64,000 nucleotides of DNA, from assembly GCA_035578905.1 (NCBI GenBank), contig JAQJVL010000048.1:898001-962000 (forward strand), given 5' to 3'. Of the stretch, positions 1 through 11,045 are shown piece after piece (within the stretch, counting starts at the first letter, position 1; every line of letters begins with the position of its first letter). Made by a program: the position numbers and the translations under genes. The stretch is from Stictocephala bisonia (taxonomy: Eukaryota > Arthropoda > Insecta > Hemiptera > Membracidae). Under the pieces are notes generated by a model that saw only the letters and a program-made list of their open reading frames with translations, searched no databases and was not told the origin of the DNA.

Positions 1-915
1 TATAATAAAACAAAACTGCTGGGGAAATATACTTTCAACAGGAAATTCTGCTTCTTAAAACAATTTCATTGTTATATTCTTCCCCAGAGCTCCATAGCAT
101 TTTATACCAATTTAAAACTCCTCGGAGCCCCCTTAGTCAGATGTGTGGCCGGGCGGGATGAAGTGTTACGACCTTAGACGAGCCTCTCGTTTATCACTAT
201 TATTTATGCTACATTTCGTATGTATCTGGTAATTCTACATTAGTTTAACACTTAAGTTAAGGTTCAAGTTTAAATTTACTTTTAATGAGAAATAATTTCA
301 AGAAAACAATATAAATAATAATCATCAAGGATATTTAGTAAAAACACGATATATAGTTCATCTGGGAAAATTTTATAGCTTAAGTAAGCAATGCTTACAA
401 AAAGTGAGTTGATGCATTATTATATTTTATAACATAAAAGTTTATGCAATTTCTTATGGTTGCAGGTTATTAGTTTGCAAATAAAATACATTTTTACCTG
501 TTGGTTCAAAAATATTCCATAAAACCTGACCAGTAGAAGCCGTATTCGTTGAGTACGTTGGTTTAGTGAAAGTAAAGAAGAAAGAAACACCTTACAGGAA
601 TAATCATATTAAGTTTTATATTAGAATTAAAGGGAATTTGTATTCAATATTATTCAAGATACTATATAGTTAGTGGAAATTTAAATACCTATCTTTAGAA
701 TTCTTTACGTCAAAATTGTAGTCCCCATCATGGAAGATGGTAAAAAGCGCAAATACAGGAGGCCTGGCACCAGCGTAAGAAAGTCCAAAAACAGAAAGCC
801 AATTGCATCAAATAAATTTTCTCCAGGCTAGCTGTTTACCAAAATATGAATTTTTTACAGCAAAAAATCATGATTGAGAATCATTTTATCATTAGAATTT
901 CTAGGTGGAGAGTAG
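1..915. other. AT-rich non-coding DNA, no gene seen
   Basis: No open frame resembling a protein and no RNA gene was seen. A slightly GC-richer patch near 120-195 has no recognisable identity. The stretch ends where a dispersed repeat begins at about 916. Confidence 0.6.
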
Positions 916-1285
916 GCAATCTGGTGAATGTATTTTAGTACGGTAGTTGTACCAGGCACGGAATAGATCACGTGCGTTTTGTGATTTAACCTAAAGTGCG
1001 CTTAGTCACGCTTCACAACGTGTTAGTAACAAGTACTATAAATTTGAACTTCCCTTACCTAGAGTGTTCAACTATTGCTATAAAATAAAGGATGGCTCAA
1101 ACACGGCCTATAAAATAATGCCTTCCAATAGTTTTCATGGCAAGACTGCTTTTTATCACGGAACAATCTGTTGGTCAAAGGATTGTTTGGTGTGTGGGTA
1201 AGATTTAAATTACAGTACATTTTATTAATATTGTATCTATAAAGAATAAGATCAGGTAATTATTATCTAAAAAGAATTGGTCCTT
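916..1285 (+). repeat. Dispersed repeat family R1, copy A
   Basis: About 370 bp here recurs almost unchanged at 30333-30705, and its second half recurs once more at 30712-30910. Shared landmarks are a patch reading GATCACGTGCGTTTTGTGAT and a later block reading ATAAAGGATGGCTC. No coding potential was seen. The high similarity between copies suggests a non-autonomous mobile element, but I found no clear terminal inverted repeats or target-site duplications. The class is therefore unknown. Confidence 0.75.
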
Positions 1286-1360
1286 AATTTGTTCAGTTCA
1301 ATAAATGAGAAGTATTATTTTAAATTCCATGTTTATTTTGGTATAAAACCTTACTATCTA

Positions 1361-1362
<2 letters not shown>

Positions 1363-1432
<70 letters not shown>
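1363..1432. repeat. (TA)n microsatellite, about 70 bp
   Basis: An uninterrupted alternating AT tract. A 64-codon open frame across it (run of Ile-Tyr) is an artefact of the dinucleotide repeat and not a gene. Confidence 0.98.
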
Positions 1433-1435
<3 letters not shown>

Positions 1436-3694
1436 AAGTTGGTTAACAGTAACACTTTTATCCATGTATAACCCTTGTTTTATTTATTTAATTTTAAATT
1501 AAACCTCAAACGCCAGATTACTTGGGGCCTGCAGGCTTGTGCGTGAACTTTATTTAACGAGTAAAACACTCTACTTATATAAAAATAAACTATTCCATAA
1601 TATGCTATACAATGTTTTATAAAACGTTTTGAGGCACTTTTTCTTTAAACAATGTAATAAATGCAGAGTCAACGAGCAGTCTATCCATAATTACAAGCTT
1701 TACTATTAATATGGATTTATATTTTATTGATTTGATTAAAGATTAAATGTTCTTAGTAGACTATTGAAACACGCAACAATTATATGGCCTGAAAATTATT
1801 TTGTATAAGGAAATGTTTGCTAGTGGAACTATAAACATTTTTCATAATAAGTTCAATAATATTTTAAAAATAAATAAAATTAAACATGTGGAACATGTCA
1901 TAACTGTTACTAGTGTTAGTGAACAAGATGAAGTTAATATCACAGTTTAGCCTAGACGTACTTATCAGAATTCTCTCTAAATGATGTGTAACATTAAATG
2001 GCAATAAAAAGAGTACTCGTTGTTGATAACCGAGTATTTATTACACCTTCGCCGCTCTCCTGCTTCTCGCTAATCTCTACTTAGACTCATCATGAGGATA
2101 TCTTCTCTTTAACAGTACATATGAGAAAGGTTTTAATGTAAATTATAAGGTTTCTTATACTGTAATAAAATTATTTTGTTGCACCTTAATTACTGTTGTG
2201 TAAAAGTCCATTATTACCCACATAATTTTGTACTGGCTATTTATATTAGATAGGAAAGTAATCTTAGAATGAAGAGATAGGGAGAATTGAGTGTCTGCTG
2301 AGAACTGAAAATGAAGCTAAATATTCATAAAATGTCTAATAAAATACAATACTTTATATTGTATGCATACAGTGTAAGAATAGTTACACTAAACTCATGC
2401 CCGAAAATAATTCCTTTTAAATTATATTTTATATTAATTTAAAAGTATAAGTTTCGAGGCATTTTTATCATTTAGAACACAAGTAAGTACAACATGACAA
2501 CAAATATGTGCAAATAATGTGCGATAAAATTTGATACGCATCCTAAAACTGGAAAAATTACGGAAGTGATAATTGTTTACATAGTAGTTGTGTTATCCCT
2601 TGTTTATATTGTCATGACGGAGGCTGTTAACGTAATACCATTGTCATTTCCTCCTCCTCTCAATTGATGTTACCACATTTCTGTACATTGAATCAGAATA
2701 AAAAATAACCAATTCATTTATAATTTTGTTGTAATACAATAATTTTTACATGAAAATAAATAATAACACACAAAATTCTTAAATATTACCTCTTATTTCC
2801 AAATTTTAGTACAACGAGCTTAATGTTAGTTGAAAAAGAGAATATAAATAAACGTCAGAGTAAAAATGATGTTAACTGTATATGGCGGTTAATTAAAGTT
2901 CCAGCCTCATCAAATCCTTGGTAATTGATGAGTGTTCTGGTGCTGATGATATTCCCCTTTTCAGTTAGGTAAGCCTTTTCAGTTGAAGTCAACTCTGCTA
3001 GCTATTGATAAATTAAGCACCACTTCTACAATTTTGACTGATTGCTTCTCTTTTTGTGTGTTTTGACAACTGTTATCAATTTATTTCACTTTTTGTGATT
3101 GCCTTTACACAAATGTTAAGGGATGGATCTGAATAACAAAAATGGCTTATTAATATAGAAGTATATGCAACGCTGAAATCAAGACCTAGCGTCTGCTGTA
3201 ACTTTGCCTAATACCCTTCAAAGAACTTTTATGAGCAGTTTTCGTATGTTTTTCAAGCAAAAATTTAACTTATAAAGTGTATGAAACGTCTTACAATAGT
3301 AGACTGACGACAATTCTTATTCTAGACAGGTAATTATAAGAAGGCATTTTTGTAATTAACTTCACAAGTAAGTACAACATGAGAACTCATATGCAAATAT
3401 GAACGATTAAATGTATGTAGGTATTTATATATATTATATTTATAAATATATACAGGTATTTATATACTATAAATAACTGTATATCCAAATTAGCGTTTAA
3501 AAAAATTAATTACCATTACATTTATTATATCACTATCTTATTTTATGCAGGTATTTATTAACACACACATCCTACTAAGGAAAGAAGAAATTTCCTTAGT
3601 AGTTAGTATTAAGTATCCCTTATTAGTTAGCATATAATAATAGTTATATTATGATAATTACATTTCAATAATATAATAGAATGGAACATTTCTT
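1433..3694. other. AT-rich non-coding DNA, no gene seen
   Basis: No coding or RNA feature is supported. There are many A/T homopolymers and stop codons in all frames. A short TA-rich near-palindrome lies around 3425-3470. Confidence 0.55.
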
Positions 3695-4090
3695 TATTTT
3701 ACAAATAGTAATTACAAAAAGGCAAAGTTAGGGCCTCATGGCCCTTTCTTACTCTTAGCCTTAAAAACTAACTAAAATAAATCATTCTAATTTATAGTTT
3801 AGCATTTGTAAATTATACAATTTTACAAACGTAATATCTATCTAAGTTATTACTCAGCCACACAATCATACCCTTCACCCACTTATCCAGCAGCCAGGCC
3901 CACAACTCAGGACGAACCAGCAGCAGCCATCCGCACCATATCATATTGTTTTAGTGACGCTACAAACCATGGTCCACTGAAAATGGAAATGATGTTGACA
4001 GGAAGGGAATTCCAAAGTCGGCAAGCAGTTACCGTAAATTATTTGTCATAAGCTGCAATTCTATGATGAGTCATGCGCAAGAGTAACGAA
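3695..4090 (-). pseudogene. 3' end of a non-LTR retrotransposon (reverse-transcriptase ORF C-terminus plus 3' UTR)
   Basis: On the minus strand, from about 4088 down to 3909, the translation contains RMTHHRIAAYDK, a stop codon, then FTVTACRLWNSLPVNI and FSGPWFVASLKQY. The 'RLWNSLP' block is the usual C-terminal signature of CR1/Jockey-type ORF2 proteins, found after the reverse transcriptase domain. The frame ends at a TGA near 3909. The remaining ~200 bp to about 3695 reads as 3' UTR, including a small hairpin-forming GGGCC...GGCCC stretch near 3730-3742. Everything upstream, including the RT and endonuclease domains, is missing. This is a 5'-truncated, dead copy, as usual for incomplete target-primed insertions. 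The exact ends are uncertain and no target-site duplication was identified. Confidence 0.7.
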
Positions 4091-5580
4091 CCAGATCGTG
4101 AACTCTTCGCAATTATTGCTGAACATGTTAATACATGATTGTATCACCAGGATAGTTTTTAGAGAGTTTAAAATAAATGTAGTAAACAAAATTGTTCCGT
4201 TCAATTTTGTTTCGTTATCCACTTTATTACCTAGACTGATAGTGAATACATGACAATCAGTATTCTAGGACTGACCTCGTGGATTCAAACTTTATCCACA
4301 ATCATCACATATCTGTGATACAAACACTATAAACAGTTCAAGAAGGATATTTTTTTATAAATAGCTACTGTACTTAATGAGGCCTTAAGTGGGTTCTACG
4401 AAAATCAAATTTTCCTCAACAGCAGTGATTAGTTGGTTCAAGTTTGTTTACAATAAGAATTATCAGAGTATATGGAGACGTACAGCTGTGCTAATAACCT
4501 TTGTTTGTTTATTGTAATACCAACTATGTTCTAAAACTAAGACTGTCCCACGGAATAAAAAATATAGTTCTTTCTATCATGACATCGGTACTTAATACCA
4601 ATTTTAGTGACTAAATCATAATTGTTAATTTATCTAAGGATAAAATGTGATACTAGCACTATTTTTAAATTGTAAATATATTTCATTTTACTAAACTATC
4701 TTTGTATCACAGCTCAATTAACAAAATTAAATCTGGTACATTATATTGTTTTTCTTAGTAATCTCTTGACACAATTTAAATCTTCAGTCAAATATCACTT
4801 TCTTTCAATACATATACCGTTCAATAACAGTAGAGATATTTCAACAAATGTATATTGTTAATATTTTAGGAATGCTTTGATTTAACCACACTTTCATCGC
4901 ATTGGATTACCCTCCATGACAAGGTTACGCGCACATCTATACAATATACTTGTTTTGGCGTGTATGAAAGTAAGGCTATAATTTAAGTCATCATAAAACA
5001 ATGCAAACCATTAAATCATTCATATGTATTGCTAAATCTCCTTAGCTTTGCCTCCACAATTCACAAGTTTTATCCTTGATATGTTTGACATCCAAAGACC
5101 ATGCCGAAACAATCAACCCACAAGCATAATACTGAGGAATATTGTCTTTCACTTTGCATGGGGGATTTCAACAGTTCAGGGATTCTCACAGAGCATGTCA
5201 CAGTTTTAAAGAAAATGCTGAGCAGAACAACTTTATAGTAAGCCAATGTGAACATTTATCAATTCAGTTGTGGAGAGAAAAAAACTAATAAAAAGTCTAC
5301 TAGGTATTTTCTACTGTGTATTTTGTCAACTTCTTTGACACATTAGATTCCATCCTCGTGTGGGAAAAATATCTGCTACATTTAAGGATAAAGGCGAGTT
5401 TATTAATAAAATTTACAAGCACATAGGCCTGAGATCGTGAAAAAAAATTGAAGATAAGAAATTGCACAGAGTAACTTTAATCACTACAGCCACTGTACAG
5501 TAAGTACTTAAGGTAGTCCTAATAGCTGTAAGAGATTGCAGGACAACATTTTTATTGTCTGGAAAGGTTACTTTATGATC
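4091..5580. other. Non-coding DNA, no gene seen
   Basis: Mostly AT-rich. Frames of about 60-70 codons on the minus strand (5070-5255, 5413-5631) match no family I recognise and have no supporting context. Confidence 0.5.
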
Positions 5581-5697
5581 CCTAAAATTGTCGCATGTCG
5601 CTAGGACACAGTACCCCTGGGTTAATGACAAGTCTCAGATTGGTCCCTTGCGTGGCCAGTAGTCATTCTCTACGAGTTGTCGCCGTTCCGTTTTACT
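5581..5697 (+). repeat. Dispersed repeat family R2, copy A
   Basis: This ~115-bp segment matches 15224-15325 in the same orientation. Both carry CTAAAA-TGTCGCATGTC, then GTTAATGA, then a near-identical block ending CCCTTGCGTGGCCA-TAGT. Copy A has a short insertion relative to copy B. There is no coding potential. It is probably part of a mobile element whose full limits are not visible from two short copies. Confidence 0.65.
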
Positions 5698-6366
5698 ATG
5701 TCTTGGTTCACCTCACCTTTGGTCCTAACAAGGTTGAGAAAAATAGATTGACAAAGAATATTAAAATAAATAAGGACATAGGCCCTTTATTTTGTCTTGA
5801 TGATTTGTATATATGGCAGTTAAAAGCTGCATAATTAATGGGAAAAACCTCCAGATTCAGCTCAACACAAAGTCTAACTACAAATATATATACATAAATG
5901 CACACACAAAACAATATTTCCTATGTCTATCATCCAAGAAAGAGGAAGCTTGAGTGGAGCTTAAAGAGTCATTTAGATGTAATATAGGATACTACTTCTA
6001 AGTCTTGCGTAATAGTCCATAAATAAAGTTAAGGATCAATATAATACTAATTACAGTATATAAGAGTTACGAAACAAGTTCTTTGGCCAATAAATAAATA
6101 TATCAAGTCGGATCACTTAATGCCCAATCTCACATATATACATGAAGGATTGGCCTCCTAAAGAGAGGGAAACGATAATAAAAGGAAGCTTCTTTTCAAC
6201 CTGGAAAATCCGCTTCTGGAGGGCCTATAGTCAGCAATCTGACACTGAAAGGGTCAATGTATTCATCAAGGTCGTAAGGTTTCGAGCAGAAACCTCTTCG
6301 GAACTAGGAGGGGGAAATTTATCTGTCTAACTCTAGAAAAAATTTAACCTAATAGCTAAATAAATA

Positions 6367-6492
6367 ATGACCTCAATCGTACAATGCAGCAGGCAGATCC
6401 AACAAGGACGTGTCAGAGTAACTCCAGGACAGCCTTTAAGAGTAAGTGCCGATAAATTTGTCATCACTGTGGCCACGTACTTAGAAATTTAA
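6367..6492 (+). other. Unassigned small open frame (41 codons) in a GC-richer patch
   Basis: From the ATG at 6367 to a TAA at 6490-6492 there is a 41-codon frame with a balanced, non-repetitive composition (QQGRVRVTPGQPLRVSADKF in the middle). It sits in a block (6140-6560) less AT-rich than its surroundings, which also holds a 62-codon frame at 6142-6330. I recognise neither. They could be an exon fragment, a decayed transposon piece or chance. No splice-site or promoter argument is strong enough to call a gene. Confidence 0.15.
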
Positions 6493-6499
6493 TCTAAGG

Positions 6500-8454
6500 T
6501 AATCCTAGACATAGTGATATTAGCCATATCGTGCTCACCCAGTTTTTCGATGATGCGACGCCGAGAACCTAAATGCTTGTTAAGTACTTTATATTTAATA
6601 ATGCACCATTTAGAATCAGTTATATAATCATCCTATTATTGCTATATAATTCTCAAATTTTCCTTACTTTATTTAACAAAATGAAATTAATGTTCTAATC
6701 CTAAATGTATATTGCAGAAATATTTTATATGAATTGAAAAACTATGAACAATATAAAACTATATGAAAATATTCATTTTAAAAATAAATCTCCTTTTACA
6801 ATAATTTTTCAAACTTATGATGTATGAGATAGACTTTTATAAAACATGTTTCTGTGGAACTTACTCTCATATGCAAACAATTGCTACATTGCACTTTACA
6901 GTTTTAGGAGAACGGGACGTCGAGAACCACTGTAAAGAGCGACGTTAAACCCAATGACATCCACTTCATTCTCCTAATTATGCAGTTATTGAAAGTTGCC
7001 ACCCTCTTAAGTTTTCATTGCTACTTACTAAACGTTCAATGACCTGATTCTGTACTTTTCAAAAAACGCGACTGAAATGCAAAATTGTTTCTAAAGAGTT
7101 GTCTTTTGTTTTCAATTCTAATGTTCAAAACAGGTTAAAATTTAAACTGCTATTAAGATGTGATATAGAACGTTGTAATTATCTGATTTAATGTAATAAA
7201 ATAGTTTAAGACCTTTGAGTAAGATGTAAATATATTGACTGAGTTGACTCTAGTTATTTATTTCTCAATCTACATAAAACCATATAGACATATAGACATC
7301 TACATAAAACTACATAGGACATATAGAAAAAATGTTGTCCTAATTAACGAATTAAGATAAAATTATCGATTGAAGTAGTAATTAACATTAACCTTTAACT
7401 AACCTTTAAGTCTTCATAGTGATAACGATGGCAGTAACAAAACCTTTGCTAGTAAAACATTATTAACTTTACTATAATGCCGTTTGTCGACTTACTTTTT
7501 CCGCTATTTATTTCATGATTTCAATTTGTTTTTGAGTATTCGAGAGGTTTGCAAACAGGTTTTTAAGGTCATCAGATAAAGTCAGACAATATTTACTACA
7601 ATTAATTAACTATATCCAACCACAAATTGTAAACATTAGAACAGTTTATTTAGCTACATACTATTTGGATAAAACATACTTATGTTTAATTTCTACTCAA
7701 TATTACCACTTAAATGCTTAAAATAATAATATTATTTTAGCACTTTAAAATATATAGCAATACACCTCTTTCAATTTTAAACTAGATCTATATTAAAAAT
7801 TTAGAGCATTAAATGGAGCAAAACACAAAAAAATAAAACAAATAATTATGTTTATGTGTAGATAGAAGATACAAAGTCTTCCCTCACTACTAAAATATAA
7901 TTAGACATAACAATATATACAAACTCATTTTGGTGTAGCTTATTTTTTTATGGAATAACTTTTATAAAATATCGTAACTATATAACTTTAGTGTAATTTT
8001 TCTGAAAGGTTATTACTCTATGAAAATCTCATATTTATAGGCTTGTAAAGAAACTGTATGTTTAAATAATGCAAGTTTTGAGAACTTCTGCCCTATTTAT
8101 GACTATTTTGTCACACTTCAAAGAGGTATACAAAGGTGCATTATATTCACATATATTTTTTATTGTTTGTTAAAATTTTTAGGAATGTATACTAATTGAT
8201 ATAATATCAGTTAAGTCAATGTTGACAACTGAAAAGAGTATTGAATGGGATGGAAGATCACAGTTTTTGTGATACTGATTCCATTATCCACGTTCCATTT
8301 TATGTTAATTTATGAAGCAGCTGCAATTACTTAAACAATTCAGCCAATTTACCAGTAAAATAAAACGAACATAAAAATAACTCTTATCTTCGAGCTTAGT
8401 CACACAACGTAAAATGAGGAAGAACTTGCGATTAATGAGGTAATAAGGAATTAA
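6500..8454. other. AT-rich non-coding DNA, no gene seen
   Basis: No protein or RNA gene is supported. The motif CAGTTATTGAAAGTTGCC at 6983 is part of a 23-bp stretch shared with 43632-43654, hinting at remnants of one repeat family. Otherwise I see only AT-rich sequence. Confidence 0.5.
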
Positions 8455-8470
8455 AAGGGGACCCGGTAGG
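8455..8470 (+). repeat. Left terminal inverted repeat of the Mutator-like element
   Basis: AAGGGGACCCGGTAGG, an exact inverted match to 11030-11045. This is the expected transposase-binding and cleavage end. Confidence 0.85.
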
Positions 8471-8832
8471 CTAATAATGAAAAAAATACACATTGTTTTG
8501 CATAATCTTGTAGGGAATTTTCTCCTGAACATTTTGATATATAATACATTATATCTGGGTTTGTCTATATATGATATAAAAAATAATTTCCACAGCAACG
8601 CACTGGACATACATGACAAAAATACTGCCAAGAGCTCTTCGGGAAAAATTTCACTTGTTATAGTACACAACAGGTGTTGTTAAAAATTTTGGGATCTAGC
8701 TAGCCTGTTTACAGATGACAGTATACTGCCTGCTGCAGTCAAGGCTATTTGTTTGTTTTGTAAACAAATAAATAATTTGTGTTTGGCTCATTTCAGTTCT
8801 TTCTTTCTTGTGCGAGTGTGTTGTTTTGTGAA

Positions 8833-10611
8833 ATGGAAAGAAGACGTCCTAAAAGACCTCGTACTGTTTTAAAAAAACAAAAAAATGTGGGAAAACCTAG
8901 AAGTAACAGTGTTCTACCTTTGCTTGGAGATAATAATTCAACACCTAGTACTAGCCTAGGCCTAACCGAATCACACTGTACTCCTAGGCCTACTTTGGTC
9001 TCACCAAAAGCTACAACAGAAAGTGCTTCAAAGAGAAAATTGGGCAATATTGAGGATTGTTATGAACAGTTTGTGGATCAAAGCCCAAATGTAAACATAA
9101 TTGTTGATCTAGGCTTGATAAATGAAGCACTAACAAAATCTTTGGTTTGTTCAAAATGTTTTTCAGTCGGGATCGCACTTCGTCAGGTAAATAACATTGG
9201 TTTATGCTCAATGTTAGAAATATATTGTAATAGTTGTAAGCACTCATATCCTTTCTCCAGTTCAGAAAAGATTGAAAACCATAACATGTTTGAAGTTAAT
9301 ATTAGGCTAGTTTATGGATGCCGTGCTGTAGGTAAAGGCAGCGAGGCGGCCAAAGTATTTTGCGGACTAATGAATTTGCCCAGCCCTCCTACAAAATTTA
9401 TGTCTTACACTGAAGTATTAGGCAATGCAACAGAGGACATTTGTTTTCAATCTATGAAAGATGCTGTAGAGGAAGCCATTACAGAAAATGATAATGTTAG
9501 AGACATTCGAATTGCTGTTGATGGAACATGGCAAAAGCGTGGCCACACGTCGCTGAATGGTGTTGTGACAGCCACTAGCTTTGACACTGGGAAAGTGATT
9601 GACATTTCAGCTATGTCAAAGCACTGTACTTGTCCACACAAACTAAGACAAATTCATCTAGCCAATTGTAAAGCCAATTTCAAGGGAAGTAGTGGATCGA
9701 TGGAAGCTCAAGGGGCTGTGGATATTTTTAGGAATTCCGTTATTGCATACAATGTCCGATACTCTCAATATTTAGGGGACGGGGATTCGAAAGGCTATGA
9801 AGCTGTAAAGAAACTAAATCCATATGAAAATGATGTGCCTATTACTAAACTTGAATGTATAGGCCACATCCAGAAAAGAATGGGCACAAGACTGCGAAGA
9901 ATAAAAGCTGACAACAAAAAGCTTGTACTATCAGATGGGAAAACACTCGGCGGTAGAAACCGACTTTCAGCCGGAGTTATTGACCAATTACAAACCCATT
10001 ATGGCCTTGCCATTAGGAGGAATGATAGTGTAAAAGAAATGAGGGAGGCTATATGGGCATTATTTTACCATAAGGTATCGACTGATGAGAACCCATGACA
10101 TGGTCTATGTCCAAAAGGCGAAGGAAGCTGGTGCAAGTACCAACGTGAGGTAGCATGTGGTAGGCCTAACACCTACAAACATAAGAACAGCATACCTGTA
10201 GCTGTAATGGAATTTATAAAACCTGTATTTAAAGATCTATCCGACCAAGAACTTTAAAAAAAATGTACTCATAAACAGACTCAGAATCCAAACGAGAGTG
10301 TGAACAGCGTTATTTGGGCTAGGCTACCAAAATCTGGATTTGTAGGCCTGAAAACCCTACACTTTGGAGTATATGAAGCAGTGTCCTGTTTCAACATAGG
10401 CCACATTACTAAGTGTAAAATCCTGAGAAAGTTAGGTATGGATGTTGGAAGGAATACCATTACGGCTATGAAGAATTTAGATATGGAAAGGCTACGGAAC
10501 TCGCAACGTGCTTCGGCTGAAATCAAGAAAAAGGCCAGACAAGCCAAAAGGAGGTTAGAGGAGCTGGAAGAAGACCCTGATAACCCATCATATGGAGCTG
10601 GCATGTTTTAA
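8833..10611 (+). pseudogene. Mutator-like transposase, full length but with two in-frame stop codons
   Basis: Cut-and-paste transposase of the animal Mutator-like group. From the ATG at 8833 (Lys/Arg-rich start MERRRPKRPR) one reading frame runs 592 codons to a TAA ending at 10611. It is interrupted only by TGA at 10096-10098 and TAA at 10255-10257; there is no frameshift. An ATG 18 codons upstream (8779) is in frame but less likely, because the basic, probably nuclear-targeting N-terminus fits the 8833 start. Visible parts, numbered from 8833, are: a four-cysteine zinc-binding pair (C106/C109 and C132/C135); an RNase-H-like core with VDGTWQKRGH (D230), GDGDSKGY (D316/D318) and LECIGH (E341) as candidate DDE residues; and, just after the first stop, HGLCPKGEGSWCKYQ, a Cys/His motif usual in this family. 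The C-terminus is charged and probably helical. AATAAA follows the stop at 10624. The short list of defects implies recent inactivation. The DDE assignment is inference from motif spacing. Confidence 0.82.
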
Positions 10612-11029
10612 ATTAAATCCGTGAATAAAAACAGTGCATTTTGTAATAGGCGTACTTCAATCGTGATTTTCCGAAAGTTTGATTTTTTGAATTTATGGAT
10701 CAGTTTTCTCAAAAACTATTTAACGTATCAAGCTGAAACTTATACCACATGATCTCTGTGTGTATATACACTCTTTTATGGGAGGGTTTTGTCACAGCAT
10801 AATTAAAAAAATTTTTAATAATATTTTAACTTTGAAAAATTTGCCTAAAAATTAAAGTTTTTGAAAAACATATTTTTTTCTAGTAAACATTTTTATTTTT
10901 TAAATTCCCTGTGTTAAAGTTTACAGTTAAAGGCCTACAATAACTTTTAAAAATTTCATTAATTTATCTACAATGGTTCTTGAGGAAATTGGTCCACAAA
11001 ATAGCCATTTTAACATGTAAAAGATAGGA

Positions 11030-11045
11030 CCTACCGGGTCCCCTT
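11030..11045 (-). repeat. Right terminal inverted repeat of the Mutator-like element
   Basis: Reads CCTACCGGGTCCCCTT on the plus strand, the exact reverse complement of the left end. Confidence 0.85.

Larger units (their letters stand above)
8455..11045 (+). mobile_element. Mutator-like (MULE/Phantom-like) DNA transposon
   Basis: The element is bounded by short terminal inverted repeats. The left end reads AAGGGGACCCGGTAGG at 8455-8470. The right end, 11030-11045, is its exact reverse complement, giving a 2.59-kb element. Past 16 bp the ends stay similar for a few bases (CTAAT versus TCCTAT). Inside lies a single plus-strand transposase gene preceded by about 380 bp and followed by about 430 bp of AT-rich non-coding DNA. 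I could not find a convincing 8-11-bp target-site duplication: the left flank ends GGAATTAA and the right flank begins AGACCATA. The insertion may therefore be old, or one flank may have changed. Class assignment rests on the transposase. Phantom-like Mutator elements are known to be widespread in insects. Confidence 0.8.

Noticed and set aside
1277..1471. 64-codon frame rich in Ile-Tyr
   Set aside because: It is the translation of a (TA)n microsatellite.
8305..8683. 121-codon minus-strand and 68-codon plus-strand frames near the left end of the Mutator-like element
   Set aside because: They overlap each other on opposite strands, cross the transposon boundary at 8455 and have AT-driven composition. 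No family was recognised.
10096..10257. Programmed stop-codon read-through or a short intron in the transposase
   Set aside because: The sequence between and around the two stops continues the same protein family in frame, including a conserved Cys/His motif between them. No good splice pair was seen that removes only the stops. Simple mutation is the more economical reading.
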